From: an uncultured Bermanella sp.
GTDB taxonomy: Bacteria; Pseudomonadota; Gammaproteobacteria; Pseudomonadales; Oceanobacteraceae
Length of the DNA stretch: 11,696 bases
Direction of reading: 5' to 3'
NCBI GenBank assembly: GCA_913054445.1
Contig: CAJXIK010000033.1
Span: 1-11,696 of the forward strand
Positions within the stretch are counted from its first letter, which is position 1. Every line of letters starts with the position of its first letter. The notes under the pieces are model-generated. The model made no database searches. It saw nothing but the letters and a program-made list of their open reading frames with translations, and was not told where the DNA came from. Positions 5,547-11,696 of this stretch are shown here, in pieces. A program made the position numbers and the translations under genes.

Positions 5547-7670
5547 TTAGGCAGAATTCTTCTGGCGCATAATCTTGCTCACCAGTTTATTTTTCTTCAC
5601 TTCCCGCATCACTTGCGCCAAATGCACGCGGCCCTGCACACCGATGCGTAAATTCACCACGCTTAGCTTAGCGTCTTTGTCGTCTACGCTGATTTGCTCG
5701 AGATTACCATCGGCCTCGGTGACGGCGGCAGCCAGTTGGGCCACGATGCCACGGCCACTCTCTACCCAAATGCGTAGCGTCACCGAGAAGTCGGCGCTTA
5801 TCTTATCGTCCCAAATAAGCGGCATGCACTTATCGGCTTGATCTAGGTAGGCCTGCATGTTCTTACAATTACTGGTGTGCACCACTAGGCCGCGACCGGC
5901 ACTGGAATAGCCCACGATGTCGTCCCCAGGAATGGGTCTACAGCACTTGGCATAGCTGACCACACTCCCTTCCTTACCACTGATGCTAAAGACCCCTTCA
6001 CTGTTCACCGCCGAGAGGCCATCCTCCTGACCCAACGAAAACAGGGCGATGCGGCGGGCGATGGCTTGCGGCGCGCGCGTGCCTAAACCGATTTCTTCGA
6101 GGATAATATCGAAGTCGATGGCACCAAATTCTTTCACTAGATGCTCGAGATGATTGAGTTCTATTTCATTTAGATCTAGGTGGAACATGGACAGGGCACC
6201 CGCCAACAAACGCTTGCCTAACGAGATGGACTGGTCGTGTTTTTGATTCTTAAGATAATGGCGAATGTTGCTGCGCGCCTTGCTGGTCACCACAAAATTT
6301 AACCAGGACGGATTCGGGCTGGCACCGGGGGCGGTAATGATTTCCACAGTTTGGCCGCTGTACAGCTTAGTGCTCAGGGGGGCCAGCTGATGATCGATAC
6401 GACAGCCCACACAGGTATTGCCCACGTCGCTGTGTACGCTGTAGGCAAAATCCACCGCGGTGCTTTCCTTGGGCATCTCAACGATGCGCCCCTTGGGGGT
6501 AAACAGGTAAGTGTCGTCGGGGAACAGATCTACCTTCACCGACTCGATAAATTCCTGGGGATTACCGGCACGCTGCTGTAGCTCTAGCAGGCCCTGCACC
6601 CATTGACGAGCGCGCTGACTGCCATCGCTCTCGCCCTCTTCATCCTTATATAACCAATGGGCGGCGATGCCGTTGTGCGCCATGGCCTCCATGTCTTCGG
6701 TGCGAATCTGAATCTCTATGTGCACGCCGCCCACACCCACCACCGTTGTGTGCAGTGACTGATAACCGTTGGCCTTGGGAATGGCGATGTAGTCCTTGAA
6801 GCGACCGGGCACGGGTTTATAGAGGTTATGGATGAAGCCCAATGCGCGATAACTGCTGTCGGCGTTGTCCACTATGATGCGGAAGCCATACACGTCCATG
6901 ATCTGATTAAAGGACTTGCTCTGCTCTTTCATCTTGCGATAAATGCTGAACATGTGTTTCTCACGGCCCATGACCCTCGCCTTCAAGCCCTCTTCCTTGA
7001 GTCGTTTCTTCATGGATTCGCTGATGTGCTCCACCAGCTCGCTGCGATTTCCTCGCGCCGCCTTCACCGCCTTTTGTATGAGCCGCGAACGCATGGGATG
7101 CTTAGCGCTAAAACACAGGTCTTCCAGTTCGATGCGGATGTTACTGATGCCTAAGCGATTGGCGATGGGGGCGTAAATTTCCATGGTCTCGCGGGCGATG
7201 CGGCGTTTTTTCTCGGGCGGCATGGCGCTGAGGGTGCGCATGTTATGCAGGCGGTCGGCCAACTTAACGATAATCACGCGGATATCGCGAGCCATGGCCA
7301 TGGCCATCTTTTGAAAGTTACCCGCCTGCTTTTCTTCCTGCGAACCAAACTTAATGTGAGTAAGCTTACTCACACCATCGACCAGCTCAGACACGGTCTC
7401 GCCGAATTGCTCCACGAGGGCTTCTTTGGGCACGGCGGTGTCTTCGATGACATCATGCAGCATGGCAGCAATTAGACTCTGCGGGTCCATGTGCATCTGC
7501 GAAAGAATGTTGGCAACCGCCAACGGGTGGACAATATAAGGGTCGCCGCTGCGCCGAAACTGCCCTTCGTGGGCCTGCTTAGCGTAATGATAGGCCCGGC
7601 AAACCTGATTGATTTGCTCGGGTTCAAGATAGCTACTTAACCTTTCGGCAAGGGCATCAATTGTCGGCAC
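5547..7670 (-). CDS. spoT: Bifunctional (p)ppGpp synthetase/hydrolase SpoT
   Basis: This long RelA/SpoT homologue makes and degrades the alarmone (p)ppGpp to control growth under stress. In the 707 residues (E. coli SpoT 702) the order is: HD hydrolase domain with HP at 48-49, HDVIEDT (72-78) and LADRLHNMRTL (138-148); synthetase domain with GREKHMFSIYRKM (235-247), MDVYGFRII, and NGYQSLHT (301-308); TGS domain (about 385-448); helical and Cys-containing region with YAKCCRPIPGDD (573-584), His598 and Cys602; and a C-terminal ACT domain (about 627-704). The RFKD motif (290-293) is the RXKD form of bifunctional enzymes, not the EXDD of RelA. The start is a GTG at 7670 with no clear Shine-Dalgarno site; alignment to the SpoT N-terminus supports it. 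It sits 72 bp after rpoZ and before ridA in the conserved gmk-rpoZ-spoT order. Confidence 0.96.
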   Translation of the reverse strand: MPTIDALAERLSSYLEPEQINQVCRAYHYAKQAHEGQFRRSGDPYIVHPLAVANILSQMHMDPQSLIAAMLHDVIEDTAVPKEALVEQFGETVSELVDGVSKLTHIKFGSQEEKQAGNFQKMAMAMARDIRVIIVKLADRLHNMRTLSAMPPEKKRRIARETMEIYAPIANRLGISNIRIELEDLCFSAKHPMRSRLIQKAVKAARGNRSELVEHISESMKKRLKEEGLKARVMGREKHMFSIYRKMKEQSKSFNQIMDVYGFRIIVDNADSSYRALGFIHNLYKPVPGRFKDYIAIPKANGYQSLHTTVVGVGGVHIEIQIRTEDMEAMAHNGIAAHWLYKDEEGESDGSQRARQWVQGLLELQQRAGNPQEFIESVKVDLFPDDTYLFTPKGRIVEMPKESTAVDFAYSVHSDVGNTCVGCRIDHQLAPLSTKLYSGQTVEIITAPGASPNPSWLNFVVTSKARSNIRHYLKNQKHDQSISLGKRLLAGALSMFHLDLNEIELNHLEHLVKEFGAIDFDIILEEIGLGTRAPQAIARRIALFSLGQEDGLSAVNSEGVFSISGKEGSVVSYAKCCRPIPGDDIVGYSSAGRGLVVHTSNCKNMQAYLDQADKCMPLIWDDKISADFSVTLRIWVESGRGIVAQLAAAVTEADGNLEQISVDDKDAKLSVVNLRIGVQGRVHLAQVMREVKKNKLVSKIMRQKNSA

Positions 7671-7710
7671 AGAGATACTCTAAATTTAAATAACGATGAG
7701 AGATATAATT

Positions 7711-7730
7711 TGCCCTTGCTGACAAGGGCA
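7711..7730 (-). promoter_or_regulatory. Intercistronic hairpin between rpoZ and spoT
   Basis: Bases 7711-7718 (tgcccttg) and 7723-7730 (caagggca) form a perfect 8-bp stem with a ctga loop. It begins 12 bp after the rpoZ stop. No U run follows on the minus strand (the next bases are aaattatat), so it is a poor intrinsic terminator and more likely an RNA stability or processing element that could separate rpoZ and spoT expression. Confidence 0.45.
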
Positions 7731-7742
7731 CAAGATCAGACT

Positions 7743-7976
7743 CTAGGCTTGTTCTTCGGCGCGGGCAGCAGCTTCGGCGGCGGCCATAGTGGCGGTGGTC
7801 ACATAACCCTTGGCAATTTCACGCAGGGCGATGACCGTTGGCTTGTCGTTTTCAGGTTCAACCATGGGTTCGGCACCCTGCATTACCAATTGCTTGGCAC
7901 GCTTCGAGGCCAGCATCACTAGCTCAAAACGGTTTTCTACGTTTTCTAGGCAATCTTCTACGGTTACACGAGCCAT
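7743..7976 (-). CDS. rpoZ: RNA polymerase omega subunit
   Basis: Omega helps fold and hold the beta-prime subunit in RNA polymerase and, in E. coli, contributes to one of the ppGpp binding sites on the enzyme. The 77-residue protein opens with MARVTVEDCLENVENRF and continues with LASKRAKQL (22-30), then KPTVIALREIAKGYV (45-59), all hallmark omega segments; the C-terminus ends in an Ala/Glu-rich helix. It is slightly shorter than E. coli omega (91 residues), the difference being at the variable C-terminus. The ATG at 7976 has only a weak agaga site. It lies 94 bp after gmk and 72 bp before spoT on the same strand. Pairing with spoT makes functional sense, as both belong to the ppGpp response. 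Confidence 0.96.
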   Translation of the reverse strand: MARVTVEDCLENVENRFELVMLASKRAKQLVMQGAEPMVEPENDKPTVIALREIAKGYVTTATMAAAEAAARAEEQA

Positions 7977-8070
7977 GTTTTGTTCTCTATGTTGCTGACA
8001 GCGAGCTGCCGATAAAAAGGAGTGAGACCTGACAGTCTACAAAATACCGCCGCCTTGCGCCATTAAAAAA

Positions 8071-8685
8071 TTAAAGGAATAGGTCGCTAATCATCTGGCC
8101 GTGAGCCTGACTCTGCTGTTTGGCTTTTAGGCGCTGAGCCTTAAAGATGGCCTGTAAGTCATCGAGGGCCACAGCAAACACGTCGTTCACTACGAGGTAA
8201 TCGAATTCAGCGTAATGGCTCATCTCGCTCACCGCCTCCTCCATGCGACCCTTAATCACCTCTGCGCTGTCTTGGCCACGCCCCTGCAAACGACTCAATA
8301 AGGCCTCTTTACTGGGGGGCAAAATAAAAATCCCCACCGCATCTGGCATCAGGCGGCGCACCTGTTGCGCTCCCTGCCAATCAATTTCTAAGATCACATC
8401 CAGCCCCTGGGCCAGCTGAGATGCCACCGCGCTCTGGCTGGTGCCATAGTAATTGCCAAATACCTGGGCGTGCTCGAGAAAATCGCCTTGGGCGATCAAG
8501 CCGGTAAATTGCTCTTCTGCTACGAAGTGATAATGCAGGCCATTTTCTTCACCCTCACGCTTGGCACGCGTAGTGTGGCTCACGCTCACCACCGCATCTT
8601 GGGTTTGTTCGAGTAGCTCTTTTAACAGGCTGGTCTTGCCTGTGCCCGAGGCGGCGCTGACGATATAAAGGGTGCCTTGGCTCAT
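8071..8685 (-). CDS. gmk: Guanylate kinase
   Basis: It phosphorylates GMP (and dGMP) to GDP with ATP, feeding GTP and (p)ppGpp synthesis in the cytoplasm. The 204-residue protein has the P-loop SAASGTGKTSL (10-20), in which Ala replaces the more usual Pro of SAPSG. The GMP-binding segment is SVSHTTRAKREGEENGLHY (34-52), followed by EHAQVFGNYYGTS (71-83), EIDWQGAQQ (100-108) and ILPPSKEAL, then RGRGQDSAEVI of the lid region. The ATG at 8685 gives the MSQGTLYIVSA start shared with E. coli (MAQGTLYIVSA). A TTG 12 codons upstream is in frame but overlaps the predicted promoter, and is rejected. There is no strong Shine-Dalgarno site. It is the first gene of the gmk-rpoZ-spoT-ridA run. Confidence 0.96.
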   Translation of the reverse strand: MSQGTLYIVSAASGTGKTSLLKELLEQTQDAVVSVSHTTRAKREGEENGLHYHFVAEEQFTGLIAQGDFLEHAQVFGNYYGTSQSAVASQLAQGLDVILEIDWQGAQQVRRLMPDAVGIFILPPSKEALLSRLQGRGQDSAEVIKGRMEEAVSEMSHYAEFDYLVVNDVFAVALDDLQAIFKAQRLKAKQQSQAHGQMISDLFL

Positions 8686-8720
8686 AGTGGTGTGTCTATG
8701 TAGTGATAAAACGGGGCGCA

Positions 8721-8726
8721 ATTATA
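8721..8726 (-). promoter_or_regulatory. gmk promoter, -10 element
   Basis: On the minus strand a perfect TATAAT (8726 to 8721) sits 35 bases before the gmk ATG, with a weak candidate -35 (ctgcta, 8749 to 8744) at 17 bp. It would start transcription near 8714 and give a leader of about 30 bases, driving gmk and probably rpoZ, spoT and ridA. Confidence 0.5.
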
Positions 8727-8801
8727 AAGCTTAGCAGGGCAGATAGCAGCTTAAAATTTATCTTCTTGGGATGGCAGTGCGGCGGGTAATGAGGATATAA
8801 A

Positions 8802-8826
8802 GGGGGCCTTTGACACAAAGCCCCCC
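8802..8826 (-). terminator. Probable terminator of the ligase operon
   Basis: Bases 8802-8812 pair with 8816-8826 in an 11-bp GC-rich stem with one C-C mismatch and an aca loop. Read on the minus strand it follows the ligase stop by about 60 bases, and the bases after it are tttatatcc, a short U-rich tail. This is a moderately good intrinsic terminator separating the accessory operon from gmk. Confidence 0.55.
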
Positions 8827-8887
8827 CTAACTGAACAACCACCATTTCAAGCTCGACTTCTAAGAGCTACACGATGGCAACCAGCGC

Positions 8888-10465
8888 TTACTCGGCATAT
8901 AAGGCTTCATACTCCTCGCGCAGCGGTGCCTTCATGAATTTGCCGGTGGCGGTCTTGGCGATATCGTCCACAAAGATGATGCGCTTAGGCACCTCATAAC
9001 CAGCCAGCTCTGATTTACACAGATCCACCAGTTCAAGCTCCGTTAAATCCGTACCGGGCTTGGTCATCACTACCCCTGTCACGGCTTCTGTCCAACGTTC
9101 GTGAGGCAAGCCGATGACGGTGACACCCGCCACGTTGGGATGCGACATGATAATGCGCTCGACCTTAACGGATGGCACATTTTCACCACCGGTCTTGATC
9201 ATGTCTTTTTTACGGTCAACAAACATCAACTGGTGATCTTCATCAAAATAGCCAAGGTCCCCAGAATGATGCCAGCCAAACTTCGAGGCCTCGGCGGTGG
9301 CCTCTGGATCCTTATAGTAGCCGCTCATGGCCGACGGACCACGCCACACAATTTCGCCAACCTCGCCATCGGGTAAGAGCACGCCATTATCGTCCATCAC
9401 CGCCTGATCCGTGGTGAGCACCGCCTCTCCCCAGTAGTTACCCTTCTTGTAGGACCATTTGTCTTGGAAGACAGTGGTCAACGGTGTCATCTCGGTTTGC
9501 CCCGAGCCCAGCACAAACGGACAATCGAATACCTCTTTAAGGCGTACTAAGCTCGGGTGGTCGATGGGCGTCATAGCATACATGCCGGTCTTAACCGAGC
9601 TGAGATCGTATTGCTCGACGTTGGGCACATCCAACAGCGCCTTCCACATCAAGGGCAATAGGAAAATGAATTCGATTTTTTCTTTCTCTATGGTCTCGAG
9701 GAAAACTTTAGGCTCAAAGTTTCTAAATATGACGATAGAGCCACCCGTGTGCAGCAAGCCGGTAGAGATTAAGTGCTGCGCGCAATGAAACATGGGCATC
9801 ATCGATGTGCCCACACTATTTTTGCCCATGCCCAGTTCGATGGACGCTGACATGGAATTTATAAAGAGCGCAAGGTGAGAGGTTTCGACCCCTTTAGGCT
9901 TAGAGGTAGTGCCGCTGGTATAAAGAATTTGCAGCGCGTCGCGGTCATTAATAACCACATCTTTTTCCTCTACCGAGGCTTTCTCCATGATCTCGTTGAA
10001 ACACAGGTAATCTGACGCCACCTCACAAGCGGTTACTGGCATCACGATCCAATGCTGCAAGCTGGTGAGCTTGTCTTTGCATTTTTCGAATTTCGCCAGC
10101 AACGAATCTTCAATGAAAAGAGCTTTCGCGGCGCAATGGTTAAGGGTGTAGGCGATGTCCTCCTGGCCTTGCAGGTAGTTCAACGGCACCACCACCATAC
10201 CGGCTTTCATGCAACCATAAATAACCAACGAAAACTCGATGGAATTGGGGCTTGCGAGGGCGACCCGATCCCCAGGCTTAAGGCCTAAGCGAGTCAGGTT
10301 ATCGGCAATTTTATTGAGCGCCTGATTAAGCTCTAGGTGCGTGTAGCTTAACCTCTGCCCGTCGCGATACTCGACTAGGGCACTTTCATTTGGGCTAGTG
10401 GCGGCTCTTCTGCGAAAAATGTCACCGATGGCAATACGGTCGATTAGATTACGGCTTGCATTCAT
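8888..10465 (-). CDS. Acyl-CoA synthetase / AMP-dependent ligase
   Basis: This class I adenylate-forming enzyme should activate a carboxylic acid with ATP to an acyl-AMP and then an acyl thioester, usually with CoA. The 525 residues hold the full motif set: P-loop-like LYTSGTTSKPKG (181-192), GSGQTEM (320-326), aspartate 403 in HSGDLGYFD, hinge VDRKKDMIKTGGENV (416-430) and catalytic Lys509 in TATGKFMK. No carrier-protein or thioesterase domain is fused, so it is a stand-alone ligase; the substrate cannot be read from sequence, though PMFHCAQ and GGENVPSVKVE resemble medium/long-chain fatty acid and aryl-CoA ligases. The ATG at 10465 has aagga about 11 bases upstream, rather distant. It is the second gene of an operon, 46 bp after the BtrH-like gene, suggesting that it supplies the acyl donor. 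A terminator follows. Confidence 0.88.
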   Translation of the reverse strand: MNASRNLIDRIAIGDIFRRRAATSPNESALVEYRDGQRLSYTHLELNQALNKIADNLTRLGLKPGDRVALASPNSIEFSLVIYGCMKAGMVVVPLNYLQGQEDIAYTLNHCAAKALFIEDSLLAKFEKCKDKLTSLQHWIVMPVTACEVASDYLCFNEIMEKASVEEKDVVINDRDALQILYTSGTTSKPKGVETSHLALFINSMSASIELGMGKNSVGTSMMPMFHCAQHLISTGLLHTGGSIVIFRNFEPKVFLETIEKEKIEFIFLLPLMWKALLDVPNVEQYDLSSVKTGMYAMTPIDHPSLVRLKEVFDCPFVLGSGQTEMTPLTTVFQDKWSYKKGNYWGEAVLTTDQAVMDDNGVLLPDGEVGEIVWRGPSAMSGYYKDPEATAEASKFGWHHSGDLGYFDEDHQLMFVDRKKDMIKTGGENVPSVKVERIIMSHPNVAGVTVIGLPHERWTEAVTGVVMTKPGTDLTELELVDLCKSELAGYEVPKRIIFVDDIAKTATGKFMKAPLREEYEALYAE

Positions 10466-10484
10466 GATTACTGTATTCCTTGTT

Positions 10485-10514
10485 GTTATTTTTATTTGTT
10501 ATTTTTATTTGTTA
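10485..10514. repeat. 13-bp A/T tandem repeat between the two accessory genes
   Basis: The unit gttatttttattt occurs twice in perfect tandem, followed by gtta of a third copy (G at 10485, 10498 and 10511). It occupies most of the 46-bp gap and includes the stop codon of the BtrH-like gene (10512-10514). Slippage here would change the spacing to the ligase ribosome site near 10476-10480, or that gene's last codons. Confidence 0.75.
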
Positions 10515-11489
10515 GGCACTTAAGGCGTGTTGGCAGTACTCGCTTTCTGTCTTTATAACCTCTTTCATGCAGCGTTCGATGTTAGAAAAATCGGCTAGGT
10601 CTTGCTCCGACGTTTGTTTGAAGGCCTCCGACAGGTTAAACCAGCATTGGGCGCTGGCCTCCATCTTGGCCACTAGCTCTAGCGTGTTAATGGATTCAAG
10701 GTAGACACTGGCTTCGCTTAAGAAACGCGCGTACATCTTGCGAAAGCCGCTGCCGCCCGTGCCGCGTTTCTCGATGGTTTGATAGGCAAAGCGACAGCTC
10801 CACTGCCAGTCTGCGCTATTCTGCCAATTCTTAAAATCGTCCATCGCCGTATACAGCGCCTGTATGCCACTAAAGGCATCGTCGCCATTGAGTAAGCGCG
10901 CGGCGTTTTCATGAATCGCCTGCTGGCAAATAGAGGTTAAATCTGTGGGTGTGGCTAACTCTTGCGGCGCAAAAAAATCTCCCTGATAGCTAAAGGGTGC
11001 CATATCAGAGATTCGCGCCTTGCGCATCTTCGAGAATGAAACCTCCTCTAATTGCTCCCGCTCGGTATCCGACACATAAAATATTTCTTTATGAGCATCG
11101 TAGCCCCAAGCCATGATGCCGTGCCCAGGGAAGTGACTGGAGGAGTTAAAGTAATGTAAATAATAGATATCGGTTAGCAAGAGCGCGGGGCGGTTTTCAT
11201 TCAATGCCAGCAACAGGTCTGCCTGACTTTGCTGGGCGCTGGTGCCACCTTGCCATGCGAAGTCATGCACGCCAATGGCGTTAAAAAAGCGCTTTTCGTA
11301 GCCAAAAGAACGCGTGTGCAGTAACCGACTAGGGGAGGCTTCTGGGGTCAGGCAGTAGCTAATACCTAGGCCGCCGCCAACCCCGAAACAGAAATCTTCG
11401 CTCCAGGATAAGCCATGGAAATTCACCAGATCGGCGATGGCCGTACTTGAACAATGTTTTCCCGGTGTATGTGTATCCTTGATGAGCAT
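10512..11489 (-). CDS. BtrH-like acyltransferase (BtrH_N with DUF4872-type C-terminus)
   Basis: The 325-residue protein looks like the family of BtrH, which in butirosin biosynthesis moves an acyl chain from a carrier protein to an aminoglycoside amine. The N-terminal half (about 1-165) has the papain/C39-like pattern expected of a Cys acyltransferase: Cys13 in GKHCSST, the glycine-rich FGVGGGLGISY (35-45), His123 in HFPGHGIMAWGYD and Asp141 in YVSDTE. The C-terminal half is helical and carries EKRGTGGSGFRKMYARFL (240-257), which fits the family. There is no signal peptide or membrane segment, so it should be cytoplasmic. The ATG at 11489 has an AAGGG ribosome site six bases upstream. It is the first gene of the operon with the ligase; no carrier protein or sugar-pathway gene is in view. 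The family call is by recall; the acceptor and the catalytic triad are inferred. A degraded Cys-protease function is an alternative. Confidence 0.7.
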   Translation of the reverse strand: MLIKDTHTPGKHCSSTAIADLVNFHGLSWSEDFCFGVGGGLGISYCLTPEASPSRLLHTRSFGYEKRFFNAIGVHDFAWQGGTSAQQSQADLLLALNENRPALLLTDIYYLHYFNSSSHFPGHGIMAWGYDAHKEIFYVSDTEREQLEEVSFSKMRKARISDMAPFSYQGDFFAPQELATPTDLTSICQQAIHENAARLLNGDDAFSGIQALYTAMDDFKNWQNSADWQWSCRFAYQTIEKRGTGGSGFRKMYARFLSEASVYLESINTLELVAKMEASAQCWFNLSEAFKQTSEQDLADFSNIERCMKEVIKTESEYCQHALSA

Positions 11490-11576
11490 GCTTTACCCTT
11501 GTTTTTATTATTTACCATTTTTAGCATGTTTTTTATTTTTTTGGTAAGCATCTATCACCACTTGGCGCAACACTAC

Positions 11577-11597
11577 CACTCGAGTGATCCCGGATCA
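11577..11597. promoter_or_regulatory. Overlapping palindromes upstream of the BtrH-like gene
   Basis: The perfect 10-bp palindrome cactcgagtg (11577-11586) overlaps by two bases a second one, tgatcc-c-ggatca (11585-11597). They lie about 90-110 bases before the ATG, where an operator could be. The region between them and the gene is very A/T-rich (11491-11550). No confident -35/-10 pair was found. Confidence 0.35.
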
Positions 11598-11626
11598 TTA
11601 AGCCGCTAAGCCAATAAGTAGGGAAG

Positions 11627-11696
11627 TCGCATTAAAATAAGCACAGCGGTCAATCTGTGGAATCTGCCTGATCAAAGTTGGGTTTAGTGCTTTTTT
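11627..11696 (-). repeat. 70-bp dispersed repeat, right copy (inverted)
   Basis: This is the inverted partner of 50-119, with 68 of 70 bases the same. Its own terminal arms are 11635-11644 (aaataagcac) and 11687-11696 (gtgctttttt). The window stops exactly at the outer edge of the repeat, so it may continue. It lies about 138 bases upstream of the BtrH-like start codon, beyond any probable promoter. Confidence 0.8.

Noticed and set aside
8686..8721. Longer gmk start at a TTG (8721)
   Set aside because: It overlaps the TATAAT of the probable promoter and the extra residues are absent from other guanylate kinases.
10718..10912. Minus-strand 64-codon frame inside the BtrH-like gene
   Set aside because: It is an out-of-frame shadow of a well-supported gene, with no family resemblance.
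50..11696. Composite transposon bounded by inverted repeats
   Set aside because: No transposase or integrase is encoded and the contents are core genes in conserved order.

Overview
The window comes from a gammaproteobacterium, most likely a marine relative of the Pseudomonas / Cellvibrio / Spongiibacter group. Three things point there: gmk-rpoZ-spoT-ridA in the usual gammaproteobacterial order, an AlgZ/AlgR-type two-component pair divergent from argH as in Pseudomonas, and a GcdH-type acyl-CoA dehydrogenase. Genus-level assignment is not possible from sequence reading alone.

Layout, left to right. Positions 1-286 hold no convincing gene: a 70-bp repeat (50-119) is followed by a 110-bp nested imperfect palindrome (133-242). 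On the minus strand come glutaryl-CoA dehydrogenase (287-1474), a LytTR response regulator (1583-2305) and its membrane histidine kinase (2334-3386), the last two forming an operon. argH (3548-4942, the only plus-strand gene) is transcribed divergently from the kinase and converges on ridA (4996-5376). ridA lies downstream of spoT (5547-7670), separated by a cluster of REP-like palindromes. rpoZ (7743-7976) and gmk (8071-8685) complete the housekeeping block, all on the minus strand, with a probable promoter in front of gmk.

Upstream of gmk, behind a terminator-like hairpin, is an accessory two-gene operon on the minus strand: a BtrH-like acyltransferase (10512-11489) followed by an acyl-CoA/AMP ligase (8888-10465). 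The ligase should activate a carboxylic acid, and the BtrH-like protein could transfer the acyl group to an amine or alcohol. The substrate is unknown, and this pair is the best candidate for uncharacterised biochemistry here. Its upstream region ends in a second copy of the 70-bp repeat, inverted relative to the first, so one inverted repeat brackets almost the whole window.

Functionally, gmk, rpoZ and spoT link GTP supply, RNA polymerase assembly and (p)ppGpp control. ridA clears reactive enamines/imines, argH completes arginine synthesis, and gcdH serves lysine/tryptophan catabolism. The non-coding structures (dispersed inverted repeat, nested palindrome, REP cluster, short tandem repeat between the two accessory genes, argH leader hairpin) are unusually rich for a window made mostly of core genes.
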